From Pseudomonadota bacterium (GTDB taxonomy: Bacteria > Pseudomonadota > Gammaproteobacteria > Halothiobacillales > Halothiobacillaceae): a stretch of 6,607 nt of DNA. The DNA lies in contig JAJYPA010000466.1 of assembly GCA_021795795.1 (NCBI GenBank), positions 1 to 6,607 on the forward strand, written 5' to 3'. Every line of letters begins with the position of its first letter. Within the stretch, counting starts at the first letter, position 1. Positions 1-6,284 of the stretch are shown here, piece by piece. The notes under the pieces were generated by a model that saw only the letters and a list, made by a program, of their open reading frames with translations, ran no database searches and had not been told where the DNA came from. Made by a program: the position numbers and the translations under genes.

Positions 1-426
1 CAGCGACCTGACAGGGACCAATCGCGCGAATCCAGCGTCAGCTATGTCGCCCAGAAACCAGCCTTCGGCCTCCAGTAAGGTCGGACTCTTGCCAAGATGC
101 CCGGTTGCGACACTTACGGCCCATGCAGCAACTACCATCCATGCCGCAAGCTCTATCAGATCGCGCGATTGCACATCGCCCGGCTCGACAATGCGACGCG
201 CATACAACCGACGCCAAACGGTCTCCGCCGACTTCCTGGGAGCCGACCTCGCAAGCACAGCTGCCGCATACCGCAACGGTGCGCCGTAGAATTCCGCAGC
301 CGTCGACAGCACATACCCCTTTCGTGGCACGGCCAAGTTGACAGCACCATGTGCTGCGGCAGCGCCCGCATCCAGTGCAGCCGCCACTTCGAAAATTTGG
401 TCATGTTGAGCGTACACGTCTCTCAC
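1..426 (-). CDS. Unrecognised protein, partial (C-terminus beyond window), GTG start
   Basis: This minus-strand frame stays open for 142 codons from a GTG at 426 to the left edge, so the C-terminus is missing. I chose GTG because an in-frame TGA lies two codons upstream (432-430) and a GAGGA Shine-Dalgarno sequence sits 6 bases before it. The protein begins VRDVYAQHDQIFEVAAALDA. It is rich in Ala, with Arg-rich stretches around residues 60-78 (ARSAPRKS, VWRRLYARR). A hydrophobic stretch at about 93-108 (LAAWMVVAAWAVSVAT) could be a membrane segment or a buried helix. I do not recognise a family. A short ORF resembling an RHH protein end lies 27 bases upstream on the same strand, so the two may once have formed an operon. 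A longer plus-strand reading over the same DNA is Cys/Arg/His/Ser-rich and unconvincing. The existence of this gene is inferred from the frame and ribosome site only. Confidence 0.5.
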   Translation of the reverse strand, partial: MRDVYAQHDQIFEVAAALDAGAAAAHGAVNLAVPRKGYVLSTAAEFYGAPLRYAAAVLARSAPRKSAETVWRRLYARRIVEPGDVQSRDLIELAAWMVVAAWAVSVATGHLGKSPTLLEAEGWFLGDIADAGFARLVPVRSL

Positions 427-453
427 AAATCATCCTCTGCCAGCAAGCAACGG

Positions 454-537
454 TCATTTCTCGTTGACGTACTCCTCGGCTGCATCCCGGACGATCCGAG
501 CAACAGACACTCTCTTTCTCTTGCGATTTTCGTGCGA
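454..537 (-). pseudogene. Short ORF resembling the C-terminal end of a ribbon-helix-helix (RHH) protein
   Basis: A 27-codon stretch follows an in-frame TAA (540-538) and ends at TGA (456-454). It contains RKRVSVARIVRDAAEEYVNE. The second half resembles helix 2 of CopG/Arc-type RHH DNA-binding proteins, where a Ser/Val turn is followed by an amphipathic helix of the 'LIREAIREYLE' type. There is no matching N-terminal strand or first helix upstream: the frame is blocked and IS110-derived sequence starts within about 30-50 bases. A GTG at 510 could start an 18-residue peptide after a purine-rich AAGAGAAAGAGA run, but a remnant cut off by the insertion or deletion event seems more likely. The match is by eye over only about 16 residues, so it may be chance. 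Confidence 0.3.
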
Positions 538-569
538 TTATTGAGTTCATTCGCCACCTGCGTCAAGCG

Positions 570-1050
570 CCGGCCTGGCTGGGCCGAATATCATAATGCG
601 CCGGGAGGTCGGGCAGCGGCAGTGAGGTATCTGAATCCCGTGGACACTATCGATTGGATATAATGGATCGAGGAGGATTTTAGGACGCTCTGATCTAGCC
701 ATCTGATATAAGCCCATGATCTGTTTTCTGACTGCCTCGATTTGCTTGTCGATAGCAGCAAGGATTGCTTCTATGGATGGCCTTGCCGCCAATTCTGCGG
801 CCTTCGGCCGGTTATTCTCCATGTTTTGCAGCCCAAGTAGGTCATCCAGGCGTTGGACAAGAGCTTGCAAGGTGACGATCTCGTCAGCCGGTGGTGTCCA
901 AGTCGCGGGGTGGTGCATTTGGCAGTATCGGGCAATAAGTCGAGCATCGGCCTTGTCTGTTTTGGCGCGTGTAAGCTCTGTTTTGCCAAAGGCATGGATC
1001 TGGGTGAGATTGACTACGCTCACCAAGAGTTTCTGATGAGACAGGAACCG
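570..1050 (-). pseudogene. IS110-family transposase relic, truncated at both ends and frameshifted
   Basis: Reading leftward from about 1050, the protein contains VSVVNLTQIHAFGKTELTRA followed by KTDKADARLIARYC. This is the highly typical end of the IS110 N-terminal RuvC-like DEDD domain. A helical region follows (LQALVQRLDDLLGLQNMENN and DKQIEAVRKQI). It then reaches the start of the C-terminal helix-hairpin-helix segment (LLDPLYPIDSVHGI, compare the family's LLDSIPGI). Near 631-634 the frame slips. Allowing a one-base loss, similarity continues as DTSLPLPDLPAHYDIRPSQA until about 570. The first catalytic Asp and the Glu of the DEDD set are absent, as is most of the Transposase_20-type C-terminus with its catalytic Ser. 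The only open frame would start at a GTG at 1026, which is not a natural start. The element cannot transpose by itself. IS110 elements lack clear terminal inverted repeats, so I cannot mark true ends. Confidence 0.85.
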
Positions 1051-1052
1051 CG

Positions 1053-1250
1053 CTAGGCCACGGTGAACGTGACGGCAGCGATGGCACGGGGCGGGATGCC
1101 TTGGGCGAACATGATGGCGATGGGGCCGACCATGACGGCGGTCTTGCCCGAACCCGCGTCGGCCTCGTCCAGGATCGACCGATCATGGAGGCCGATGGCG
1201 TCACGACGTGCGCCGTCACCCATAAGAGCCGTGAACATACTGCTCATCAT
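1053..1250 (-). pseudogene. UvrD/Rep-type helicase, N-terminal fragment (truncated)
   Basis: Only 65 codons remain, whereas superfamily 1 helicases of this kind usually have 600-1100 residues. The start ATG at 1250 has a GGAGG ribosome site 5 bases upstream, and a second ATG follows directly. Residues 14-29 form the usual N-terminal Q-motif region. Residues 30-37 are the Walker A loop ADAGSGKT, with Lys36 and Thr37 for ATP binding. Residues 57-63 (IAAVTFT) are motif Ia, which normally continues into EAA or KAA. Here the reading changes after TFT to Val-Ala-stop, and IS110 sequence begins within about 10 bases of that point. All later helicase motifs (II to VI) are missing, so the product cannot unwind DNA. 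The intact family acts in DNA repair, or as an AddA/RecB-like subunit next to a nuclease. The start overlaps the preceding small ORF by 4 bases, so this was the second gene of an operon. Confidence 0.8.
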
Positions 1251-1336
1251 TTCGCCTCCCAGACCTGAGCGACATCACCCAGCCGCTCGGTCGCGGCCGG
1301 CATCTTGTGTTGCGTGAATTCCAGATCAGGAGACAT
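1247..1336 (-). CDS. Small ORF (29 aa) translationally coupled to the helicase fragment; possibly a gene remnant
   Basis: The frame reads MSPDLEFTQHKMPAATERLG then DVAQVWEAK and stops at TGA 1249-1247. That stop overlaps the helicase ATG as ATGA. This close coupling, with the helicase ribosome site inside this frame, suggests it was once translated. The frame extends upstream of the ATG without interruption for 12 codons to a TGA at about 1373-1371. I see no good ribosome site for ATG 1336, so it may equally be the C-terminal scrap of a longer gene lost upstream. I recognise no family. In related loci the gene before such helicases can be a nuclease, but these 29 residues show no nuclease motif. 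Confidence 0.35.
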   Translation of the reverse strand: MSPDLEFTQHKMPAATERLGDVAQVWEAK

Positions 1337-1373
1337 GTTGGATGCGAAATTCGCAAAGGCCAGGGATCCTGAT

Positions 1374-1395
1374 CACCGTTTCGGGAAACGGGTGG
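1374..1395. repeat. Inverted repeat upstream of ietA (candidate operator)
   Basis: CCGTTTC-GG-GAAACGG at 1376-1391 is a perfect 7-base inverted repeat around a 2-base centre. Flanking CAC and GTG can extend it if one extra G is bulged on the right. No T-tract follows on either strand, so it does not look like an intrinsic terminator. It lies between the divergent minus-strand remnants and the promoter of ietA, about 45 bases before the -35 box. That position fits a binding site for a dimeric regulator, but no such role is shown. Confidence 0.4.
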
Positions 1396-1438
1396 CCGAC
1401 TTACGCATCATATTCTAAAAATTTAGCAACGATTTGTA

Positions 1439-1467
1439 TTGATATGCATCAAAATATGTACTATAAG
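1439..1467 (+). promoter_or_regulatory. Sigma70-type promoter for ietAS
   Basis: TTGATA at 1439-1444 (5 of 6 to TTGACA) is followed after 17 bases by TATAAG at 1462-1467 (5 of 6 to TATAAT). This is an optimal spacing in a locally AT-rich stretch within otherwise GC-rich DNA. Transcription would start near 1474, leaving a leader of about 35-40 bases before the ietA ATG at 1511. ATATGC (1442-1447) and GCATAT (1467-1472) form an inverted repeat spanning both boxes, so a bound repressor there would block polymerase. Confidence 0.6.
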
Positions 1468-1484
1468 CATATTTAACGCATAAC

Positions 1485-1499
1485 TGTGCAACACGCACA
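1485..1499 (+). repeat. Short inverted repeat in the ietA leader
   Basis: TGTGC-AACAC-GCACA is a perfect 5-base inverted repeat with a 5-base loop. It falls in the predicted untranslated leader, ending just before the AAGGA ribosome site. It could form a small hairpin in the mRNA or be half of a protein-binding site. The stem is short and could be chance. Confidence 0.3.
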
Positions 1500-1510
1500 A
1501 AAGGACAAAT

Positions 1511-2704
1511 ATGGATCACTTCTCAATCGTGCAAGCTCTTTGCCGTGCAGCGATAGCCGATGCGTCGCCAGCATCGCGCAAGCAGATCGAACGCTTGCGC
1601 GATGCGTTGGCCAAGGACGGGGATTCCAAGCAGTCAGCCGCACTTACCAGTATCCTGACAGCGGCGGATCGGACGAAGGAGCTTTCGCCGAGCCGTATCG
1701 AGCGTTCGAAGTCTCAGATTTCTGGCGAGGCTCTGACGCGCAACACGCCGGTTCCTGTCGATCGAGAGACGGCTGCTGCGCTGGCAGATGTGATCTTTCC
1801 GGCGGATATTCAACCGGCCGCACCACTGTTTAACGCGACGGTCAGCCAGGCCATCGGGACGATCATCGAAGAATGGGCCAATTTCGAAACCCTGTCCGAG
1901 ATCGACATCCGACCATCGAAGACCTGCCTAATCTACGGGGCGCCGGGCACGGGCAAGACGCGGCTAGCGCTGTGGATCGCTCAGCAACTCGATTTGCCCG
2001 TGGTATTGGTGAAGCTGGATGGCCTGGTGTCTTCCTTCCTAGGAACCACCGCGCGCAACATCGGCAATCTGTTCACATTCGCGAACCGGCATCGTTGCAT
2101 TCTCCTGCTCGACGAGTTCGACGCAATCGCCAAGGTCCGCGACGACCCACAAGAAGTCGGCGAGATCAAGCGTGTCGTGAACGCGCTCCTGCAGAACCTC
2201 GATATGCGGCGCGATATTGGCTTCACAATCGGGATCACTAACCATCCCAAGCTCCTCGACTCGGCTGTCTGGCGACGATTCGAGGTTCAGCTCGAAATTC
2301 CAAAACCAGACTTCGAGATGCGGAAGGCGATCGCCGCGCATTTCATGCCGCCCGTGAAAGCTCCAGACATCCATTTGCGGTTAATCGCTTGGTTCACCGA
2401 GAGTTCGACAGGGGCGGAGATCGAGTCTCTGGTGCGTACCTATAAGAAGGCTACCACCGTTCGAGAAGATGACAGGCGGGGGCTGCTGGATACATTGCGC
2501 CAGTTCGCCACGTTGAACGCGGCCCGTGTCCAAAGTGAGCGCCGCGCGCTGCTGTTCGACGATTCGAGCAATTTGTTTCGGGCTATGCGGGACGATCCGA
2601 TCCTTGGCTTCTCCATGGCAGACATTGGCGAGATTGCTGGCAAGGATAAATCAACCGTGAGCCGCCAGATCGGACGAGTGAAGGCGGGGGTGCTGAATGG
2701 CTAG
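1511..2704 (+). CDS. ietA: IetA-like AAA+ ATPase (antidote/regulatory partner of IetS)
   Basis: This is a 397-residue cytoplasmic AAA+ ATPase. After a roughly 85-residue helical N-terminus, the ATPase core shows Walker A GAPGTGKT (143-150), Walker B CILLLDEFD (196-204), sensor 1 in GITN (Asn244), an arginine-finger candidate in WRRF (Arg255/256) and a sensor-2-like STGAEIESL (299-307). The last 30 residues (about 367-390, with DIGEIAGKDKSTVSRQIGRV) look like a helix-turn-helix, suggesting DNA binding. The start ATG has AAGGA 5 bases upstream. The gene overlaps the next, a subtilisin-like protease, by 8 bases. That pairing matches ietA-ietS of Agrobacterium pTiC58, where IetA counteracts the toxic protease IetS and the pair confers plasmid stability and incompatibility. 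The same pair has been listed as an antiphage system. The identification rests on motifs and gene pairing. The DNA-binding role is my inference. The gene appears intact. Confidence 0.85.
   Translation: MDHFSIVQALCRAAIADASPASRKQIERLRDALAKDGDSKQSAALTSILTAADRTKELSPSRIERSKSQISGEALTRNTPVPVDRETAAALADVIFPADIQPAAPLFNATVSQAIGTIIEEWANFETLSEIDIRPSKTCLIYGAPGTGKTRLALWIAQQLDLPVVLVKLDGLVSSFLGTTARNIGNLFTFANRHRCILLLDEFDAIAKVRDDPQEVGEIKRVVNALLQNLDMRRDIGFTIGITNHPKLLDSAVWRRFEVQLEIPKPDFEMRKAIAAHFMPPVKAPDIHLRLIAWFTESSTGAEIESLVRTYKKATTVREDDRRGLLDTLRQFATLNAARVQSERRALLFDDSSNLFRAMRDDPILGFSMADIGEIAGKDKSTVSRQIGRVKAGVLNG
2687..2699 (+). promoter_or_regulatory. ietA/ietS translational-coupling overlap
   Basis: The ietS ATG (2697-2699) lies inside the end of ietA, whose TAG is at 2702-2704. 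The purine-rich run with GGCGGGGG just upstream can serve as the ribosome site. The 8-base overlap in different frames implies coupled translation, so ATPase and protease levels are tied to one transcript. No separate promoter for ietS is evident. Confidence 0.5.
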
Positions 2705-5204
2705 CCCGATCCAGATCGTCCTCAATCCAGAAAATTATGAAGAAGCACGAGAGGCTGGCGGCGGCGGTGGACGTAAAGACTTCTTTGCGCACCGCGATGC
2801 TGAATTTATAATTCATAAAACCGCCCTCATGAACCAACTCGATGCAATCTCCGGCGTCCTCAGCGCACAGTCGCAAGGAGACGTCGGCTTTGTGAAGGTC
2901 ATTTTACGACGAGAAGCCTGGGCTAAAAGTCATCGGCCTGTCACCAGATTGTTTCGCGACAATTATACCCCTGTCGTGGGTGGTGGCGATCTCGGCGTCA
3001 TGATTGTCGAAGCCAGTCCCAGTACGCTTCGGCAGGTCGCGGCTGAGATTGCAAGGGCTGAGACCTACACCAATATGCGGTTTAACGAAAAGAAGCAAAA
3101 AGATGAGCCATACCCGTCCGCGCAAAAGAGCGAGGCGGGCGCGATTGACAGGATCGAGCTCTATGGACCGGCAGACCGCCGGAACTTTTCAGCCGAGGAA
3201 GCCGTCGCCTGGCTTTCAAAGCCGATGACCGGCAGTAGTTATCAAGTTGAGTTATTCAAAAGCCCACCGCCGCGTTCGGAATGGGATCGCCTCGACGTAG
3301 GTCATCGTCGCCTCGTGGAGAGTTTTGTTGCGGGATTCGATGCGCTCGAACGCGGACTCGAAGTCGAGCGGCTGCCAAATCATCCGAACAAGCAGGCAAT
3401 TCTTTCCGTTCGGCTCGACCAGTCAAGCGATCAGCCCGTACTGCGGCTCAATGAAGCTCCAGTTGGAGAACGCCGCCGTGACCTGTCCTTGTTCAATCCA
3501 GACGTTAGACGGCACGCGAAACTGCTTGCATTTCTTGATAACCACCCACTCGTCCGACAGATTGAACTTCCTGGCATTGTGGTCCGGGCAGCCAGCTTAT
3601 CGGCGCAGGCTCCGCGCACCCGACCAACTGACGTGCCCATTCCAATCCGCGATAATCAACTCACTCTTCCTCGCATAGGCATCATTGATGGTGGAATCAG
3701 TAAGGTACTGTCAGACTGGGTGATTCACCGATGGGACATTCTTGCAGATGAAGATGTTGATCTTGCCCATGGCACCTTCATTGGTGGACTGACTACGGTT
3801 GGGAGTGCACTGAATGGCGCAGAAACCTGCCCGGAACCTGATGGCGCAGAATTGGTCGATATTGCCATCTTCCCCAACGACCGCAGGGCTGGGGCCTTCG
3901 CCTCTTACTATCCGGATGGTCTGCCACAGTTCTTCGACGAAATGGAATCAGCCGTCTCGGACACCCGCGCTCGGTACGGAGTGCGTGTATTCAACATGAG
4001 CCTCAATATTCTTCAGCCGGCCGCACTAGACCGATACAGCCTATATGCGGCGAGACTTGATCAGATTGCAGAGACCAATAACGCCGTTGTGTTCATTTCG
4101 GCCGGAAATACAAAACCCCAGGATTTCCGAGTCGAGTGGCCTGCCAACGCTGCCGCAGCGCTCGCCGGCATCGCTAACGCCCGCAACGATGGTTTGCTGA
4201 CCCCCGCTGAAAGTGCACGCAATGTCACCGTTGCTGCGCTTAATCCACCCGGGCATAACGGCTGCCTGCCCTTTGCACCCACTCGTTTCAGTCGCCGGGG
4301 ACCCGGCCTGCGCGCGGGAGTTAAGCCAGACTTGGCTCATGTCGGCGGCGCGGGCTCACCGGATCCGATGCTCGGACACGGACTATTCTCAATCCTGCCC
4401 GACGGAAAGATTATCGATGGTTGCGGCACGAGCTACGCCTCTCCGCTTGTCGCTAAAACCGCCGCTGTGCTCGACCATGCCATCGAAGGAGAGGTCTCGC
4501 GTGAGACCCTGATTGGTTTGCTTGTTCACCACGCGGAAATACCAGTGCCATTGCAGGCAAGGCTGCTTGCACCTATTGCGCGCAACATGGTCGGCTTCGG
4601 AATGCCACCTCCCGCCGATCGAATTCTGGAGACCGGCGATCATGCGATTACGCTCGTTTTCGCATCGCGCATTAGGCGTGGTCAGCAGATCAACTTCCGC
4701 TTTGCGTGGCCCGCATCTCTAGTGGGATCAGGCGGAAAGTGCCGAGGTCGAGCGAAGATCACACTGATCTCCACACCACCGCTGGATGCCCGATTTGGTG
4801 CGGAGTTCGTCCGTGTGAATATCAATGCCACTTTGCAACAAGAACAGCAGGACGGTAAATGGTTGGGGCGGCTTGAGCCGACCTATCTTCCTGCGAGGCG
4901 GGAAGTACCTGCCGTCGAAGCTGAACTGATCGAGCACGATCTGAAGTGGAGTCCCGTTAAAGTTCTCGCCAAGACCTTCCCGCAGGGTGTCGGCCCATCT
5001 TCGAACTGGCGGCTGTTTATCGATTATCTGACCCGAGCCGGCGAAGTTATGCCCGAGGAAGGTGTACCGTTCACGGCCATCGTCACCATCAGCGACCCCG
5101 ACGCCGAGCAGCCGGTGTTCAACGATATGCGCCAAAACCTCCAGGCCCTCGGCACACAGATCGCTGATATTCGAACCGCCGCGCGGATTACGCCACGCGT
5201 TTGA
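2697..5204 (+). CDS. ietS: IetS-like subtilisin-family (S8) serine protease
   Basis: This is an 835-residue protease. The S8 core lies at about 320-625 with the full catalytic set. The Asp box is LPRIGIIDGGIS (Asp331), the His box is DLAHGTFIGG (His358), the oxyanion Asn is in VVFISAGNT (Asn471), and the Ser box is GCGTSYASPLVA (Ser579). There is no signal peptide or membrane segment, so it should act inside the cell, unlike most subtilisins. An N-terminal region of about 300 residues, with a Gly run at 21-25, and a C-terminal region of about 200 residues flank the core. I recognise no named domain in either; they may regulate activity or bind partners. In pTiC58 the homologous IetS is the toxic component, and IetA, encoded just upstream and overlapping by 8 bases, restrains it. 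No disruption is visible, so the protease is probably active. Its substrate is unknown. Confidence 0.88.
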   Translation: MASPIQIVLNPENYEEAREAGGGGGRKDFFAHRDAEFIIHKTALMNQLDAISGVLSAQSQGDVGFVKVILRREAWAKSHRPVTRLFRDNYTPVVGGGDLGVMIVEASPSTLRQVAAEIARAETYTNMRFNEKKQKDEPYPSAQKSEAGAIDRIELYGPADRRNFSAEEAVAWLSKPMTGSSYQVELFKSPPPRSEWDRLDVGHRRLVESFVAGFDALERGLEVERLPNHPNKQAILSVRLDQSSDQPVLRLNEAPVGERRRDLSLFNPDVRRHAKLLAFLDNHPLVRQIELPGIVVRAASLSAQAPRTRPTDVPIPIRDNQLTLPRIGIIDGGISKVLSDWVIHRWDILADEDVDLAHGTFIGGLTTVGSALNGAETCPEPDGAELVDIAIFPNDRRAGAFASYYPDGLPQFFDEMESAVSDTRARYGVRVFNMSLNILQPAALDRYSLYAARLDQIAETNNAVVFISAGNTKPQDFRVEWPANAAAALAGIANARNDGLLTPAESARNVTVAALNPPGHNGCLPFAPTRFSRRGPGLRAGVKPDLAHVGGAGSPDPMLGHGLFSILPDGKIIDGCGTSYASPLVAKTAAVLDHAIEGEVSRETLIGLLVHHAEIPVPLQARLLAPIARNMVGFGMPPPADRILETGDHAITLVFASRIRRGQQINFRFAWPASLVGSGGKCRGRAKITLISTPPLDARFGAEFVRVNINATLQQEQQDGKWLGRLEPTYLPARREVPAVEAELIEHDLKWSPVKVLAKTFPQGVGPSSNWRLFIDYLTRAGEVMPEEGVPFTAIVTISDPDAEQPVFNDMRQNLQALGTQIADIRTAARITPRV

Positions 5205-5302
5205 TCTTGCATCATGGCCGCTTTGATCAAGCTCTCTTGTGCGGTAGCAATCACTGAGCGGTCAGTTAGCACGAGGGAGTTTCCAGAGAGGTCTCCAAGA
5301 GC
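5205..5302. other. Intergenic region between ietS and the thymidylate synthase homologue
   Basis: These 98 bases hold no convincing gene or intrinsic terminator. A TTGATCAA palindrome (5223-5230) is present. GAGAGG at 5286-5291 is 11 bases from the next ATG, so the ribosome site of the downstream gene is weak. A promoter is expected here if the two modules are separate, but I find no strong pair of boxes. Confidence 0.4.
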
Positions 5303-6268
5303 ATGATAGAAAAAACAAACTACGAAGCCCCGACATTAGACGACCTAATGATGGAAGTCTTGAAGCCTCTATTGGAAGACCGCGATTTTGTCACCGCTAC
5401 GAGATCAAGCGATCTAGGGAATTTTACTGAGATACTTGGCGCTTCCCTGGTGTTATCGAATCCACGCGCCCGCTTAAGCAGGAGCGAAAGTAAAGGAAAG
5501 GTATTTAGCGCACTGGGTGAATTCCTCTGGTACATGTCTGGAACGAATACCCTAAGTTTTATCGATTATTATATACCCGGCGTTTATTCCAAAGAATCGG
5601 AAGATGGCGTTACAGTGAACAGCGGTTATGGCGACCGCTTGTTTAAACGTTTCGGAGTGGATCAAATTGTGGGAGTCATTAATAAGTTAAAAACCCGTCC
5701 TACATCACGCCAAGCCGTCATTCAAATTTTCTCTGCATCTGACCTCCAGCAAAAATTTGTTCCCTGCACCTGCACGCTGCAATTCATTCTACGCGATGAA
5801 CGACTTAATCTACTGGTTAACATGAGGTCAAACGACGCCTTCTTGGGTCTTCCACATGACGTATTTGCGTTCACCATGATCCAAGAGCTGGCTGCACGTA
5901 GCCTGAACGTAGAAATTGGAATCTATAAGCACTTTGTCGGAAGTCTGCATTTATATCAGAAACACCATGATAAAGCCAAAGCATACTTGTGTGAGGGTTG
6001 GCAGAATGAAATCGCTATGGATCCCATGCCGATCGGCGACCAATGGCCAGCGTTGAAAGTTGTACAAGATGTAGAGCGACAAATTAGAGAAGATGGCACA
6101 ATTAATTTTGTCGGGGCTGACATCCATGACTACTGGCATGACGTGTGCGTAATGCTTGCTATTTGGAAGCGGATAAAGGAACATAATTTTGGGGAATGTG
6201 AAAAACTAAAGGGCGATTTAAAGAACGCGTTCTACAATGTTTTTGTTGATGGCAAGATGCCATACTGA
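5303..6268 (+). CDS. Thymidylate-synthase-family protein, likely deoxypyrimidine (dCMP-type) hydroxymethylase
   Basis: This 321-residue protein carries the thymidylate synthase fold signature. EFLWYMSGTN holds Glu73, equivalent to E. coli Glu58. SRQAVIQIF holds phosphate-binding Arg136. The nucleophile Cys155 is in VPCTCTLQF. NMRSNDAFLGLPHDVF spans 173-188, and SLHLY holds His216 and Tyr218. Compared with E. coli ThyA (RSCDVFLGLPFN), the Asn177 that recognises the uracil ring is Asp186 here. In phage T4 dCMP hydroxymethylase the equivalent is Asp179, and Asn-to-Asp favours cytosine nucleotides in this family. The His after the catalytic Cys is replaced by Thr156. The protein is longer than the usual 264 residues and lacks the canonical C-terminus. 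I infer a folate-dependent enzyme making 5-hydroxymethyl (or methyl) pyrimidine nucleotide rather than the housekeeping ThyA. The next gene, also linked to modified pyrimidines, starts 16 bases downstream. The coding sequence is more AT-rich than ietAS, suggesting separate acquisition. Confidence 0.8.
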   Translation: MIEKTNYEAPTLDDLMMEVLKPLLEDRDFVTATRSSDLGNFTEILGASLVLSNPRARLSRSESKGKVFSALGEFLWYMSGTNTLSFIDYYIPGVYSKESEDGVTVNSGYGDRLFKRFGVDQIVGVINKLKTRPTSRQAVIQIFSASDLQQKFVPCTCTLQFILRDERLNLLVNMRSNDAFLGLPHDVFAFTMIQELAARSLNVEIGIYKHFVGSLHLYQKHHDKAKAYLCEGWQNEIAMDPMPIGDQWPALKVVQDVERQIREDGTINFVGADIHDYWHDVCVMLAIWKRIKEHNFGECEKLKGDLKNAFYNVFVDGKMPY

Positions 6269-6271
6269 GAA

Positions 6272-6277
6272 GAAGGG
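6272..6277 (+). promoter_or_regulatory. Ribosome binding site deciding the start of the last gene
   Basis: GAAGGG lies 7 bases before ATG 6285 and 4 bases after the TGA of the upstream gene. This supports ATG 6285 as the true start and co-translation from one mRNA. Confidence 0.6.
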
Positions 6278-6284
6278 CAACTTT

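Noticed and set aside
156..404. Minus-strand ATG frame (82 codons) within 1-426
   Set aside because: Its composition (many Arg, Cys, Trp, Met) looks like an out-of-frame reading, and the GTG-started frame over the same DNA is longer and has a ribosome site.
97..663. A 188-codon plus-strand open frame starting at ATG 97
   Set aside because: It is rich in Cys, Arg, His and Ser, has no recognisable motif, and runs antisense across IS110-derived sequence. The opposite strand has a better ribosome site and more protein-like composition.
716..1317. Plus-strand open frames opposite the transposase and helicase fragments
   Set aside because: They are antisense shadows of clearly recognisable IS110 and UvrD-type coding sequence.
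1376..1391. Inverted repeat as an intrinsic terminator
   Set aside because: No run of T follows on either strand, so I listed it only as a possible operator.
5223..5250. Possible promoter TTGATC followed by TAGCAA, and the TTGATCAA palindrome as a terminator
   Set aside because: The -10 match is poor and the palindrome has neither a GC-rich stem nor a T-tract.
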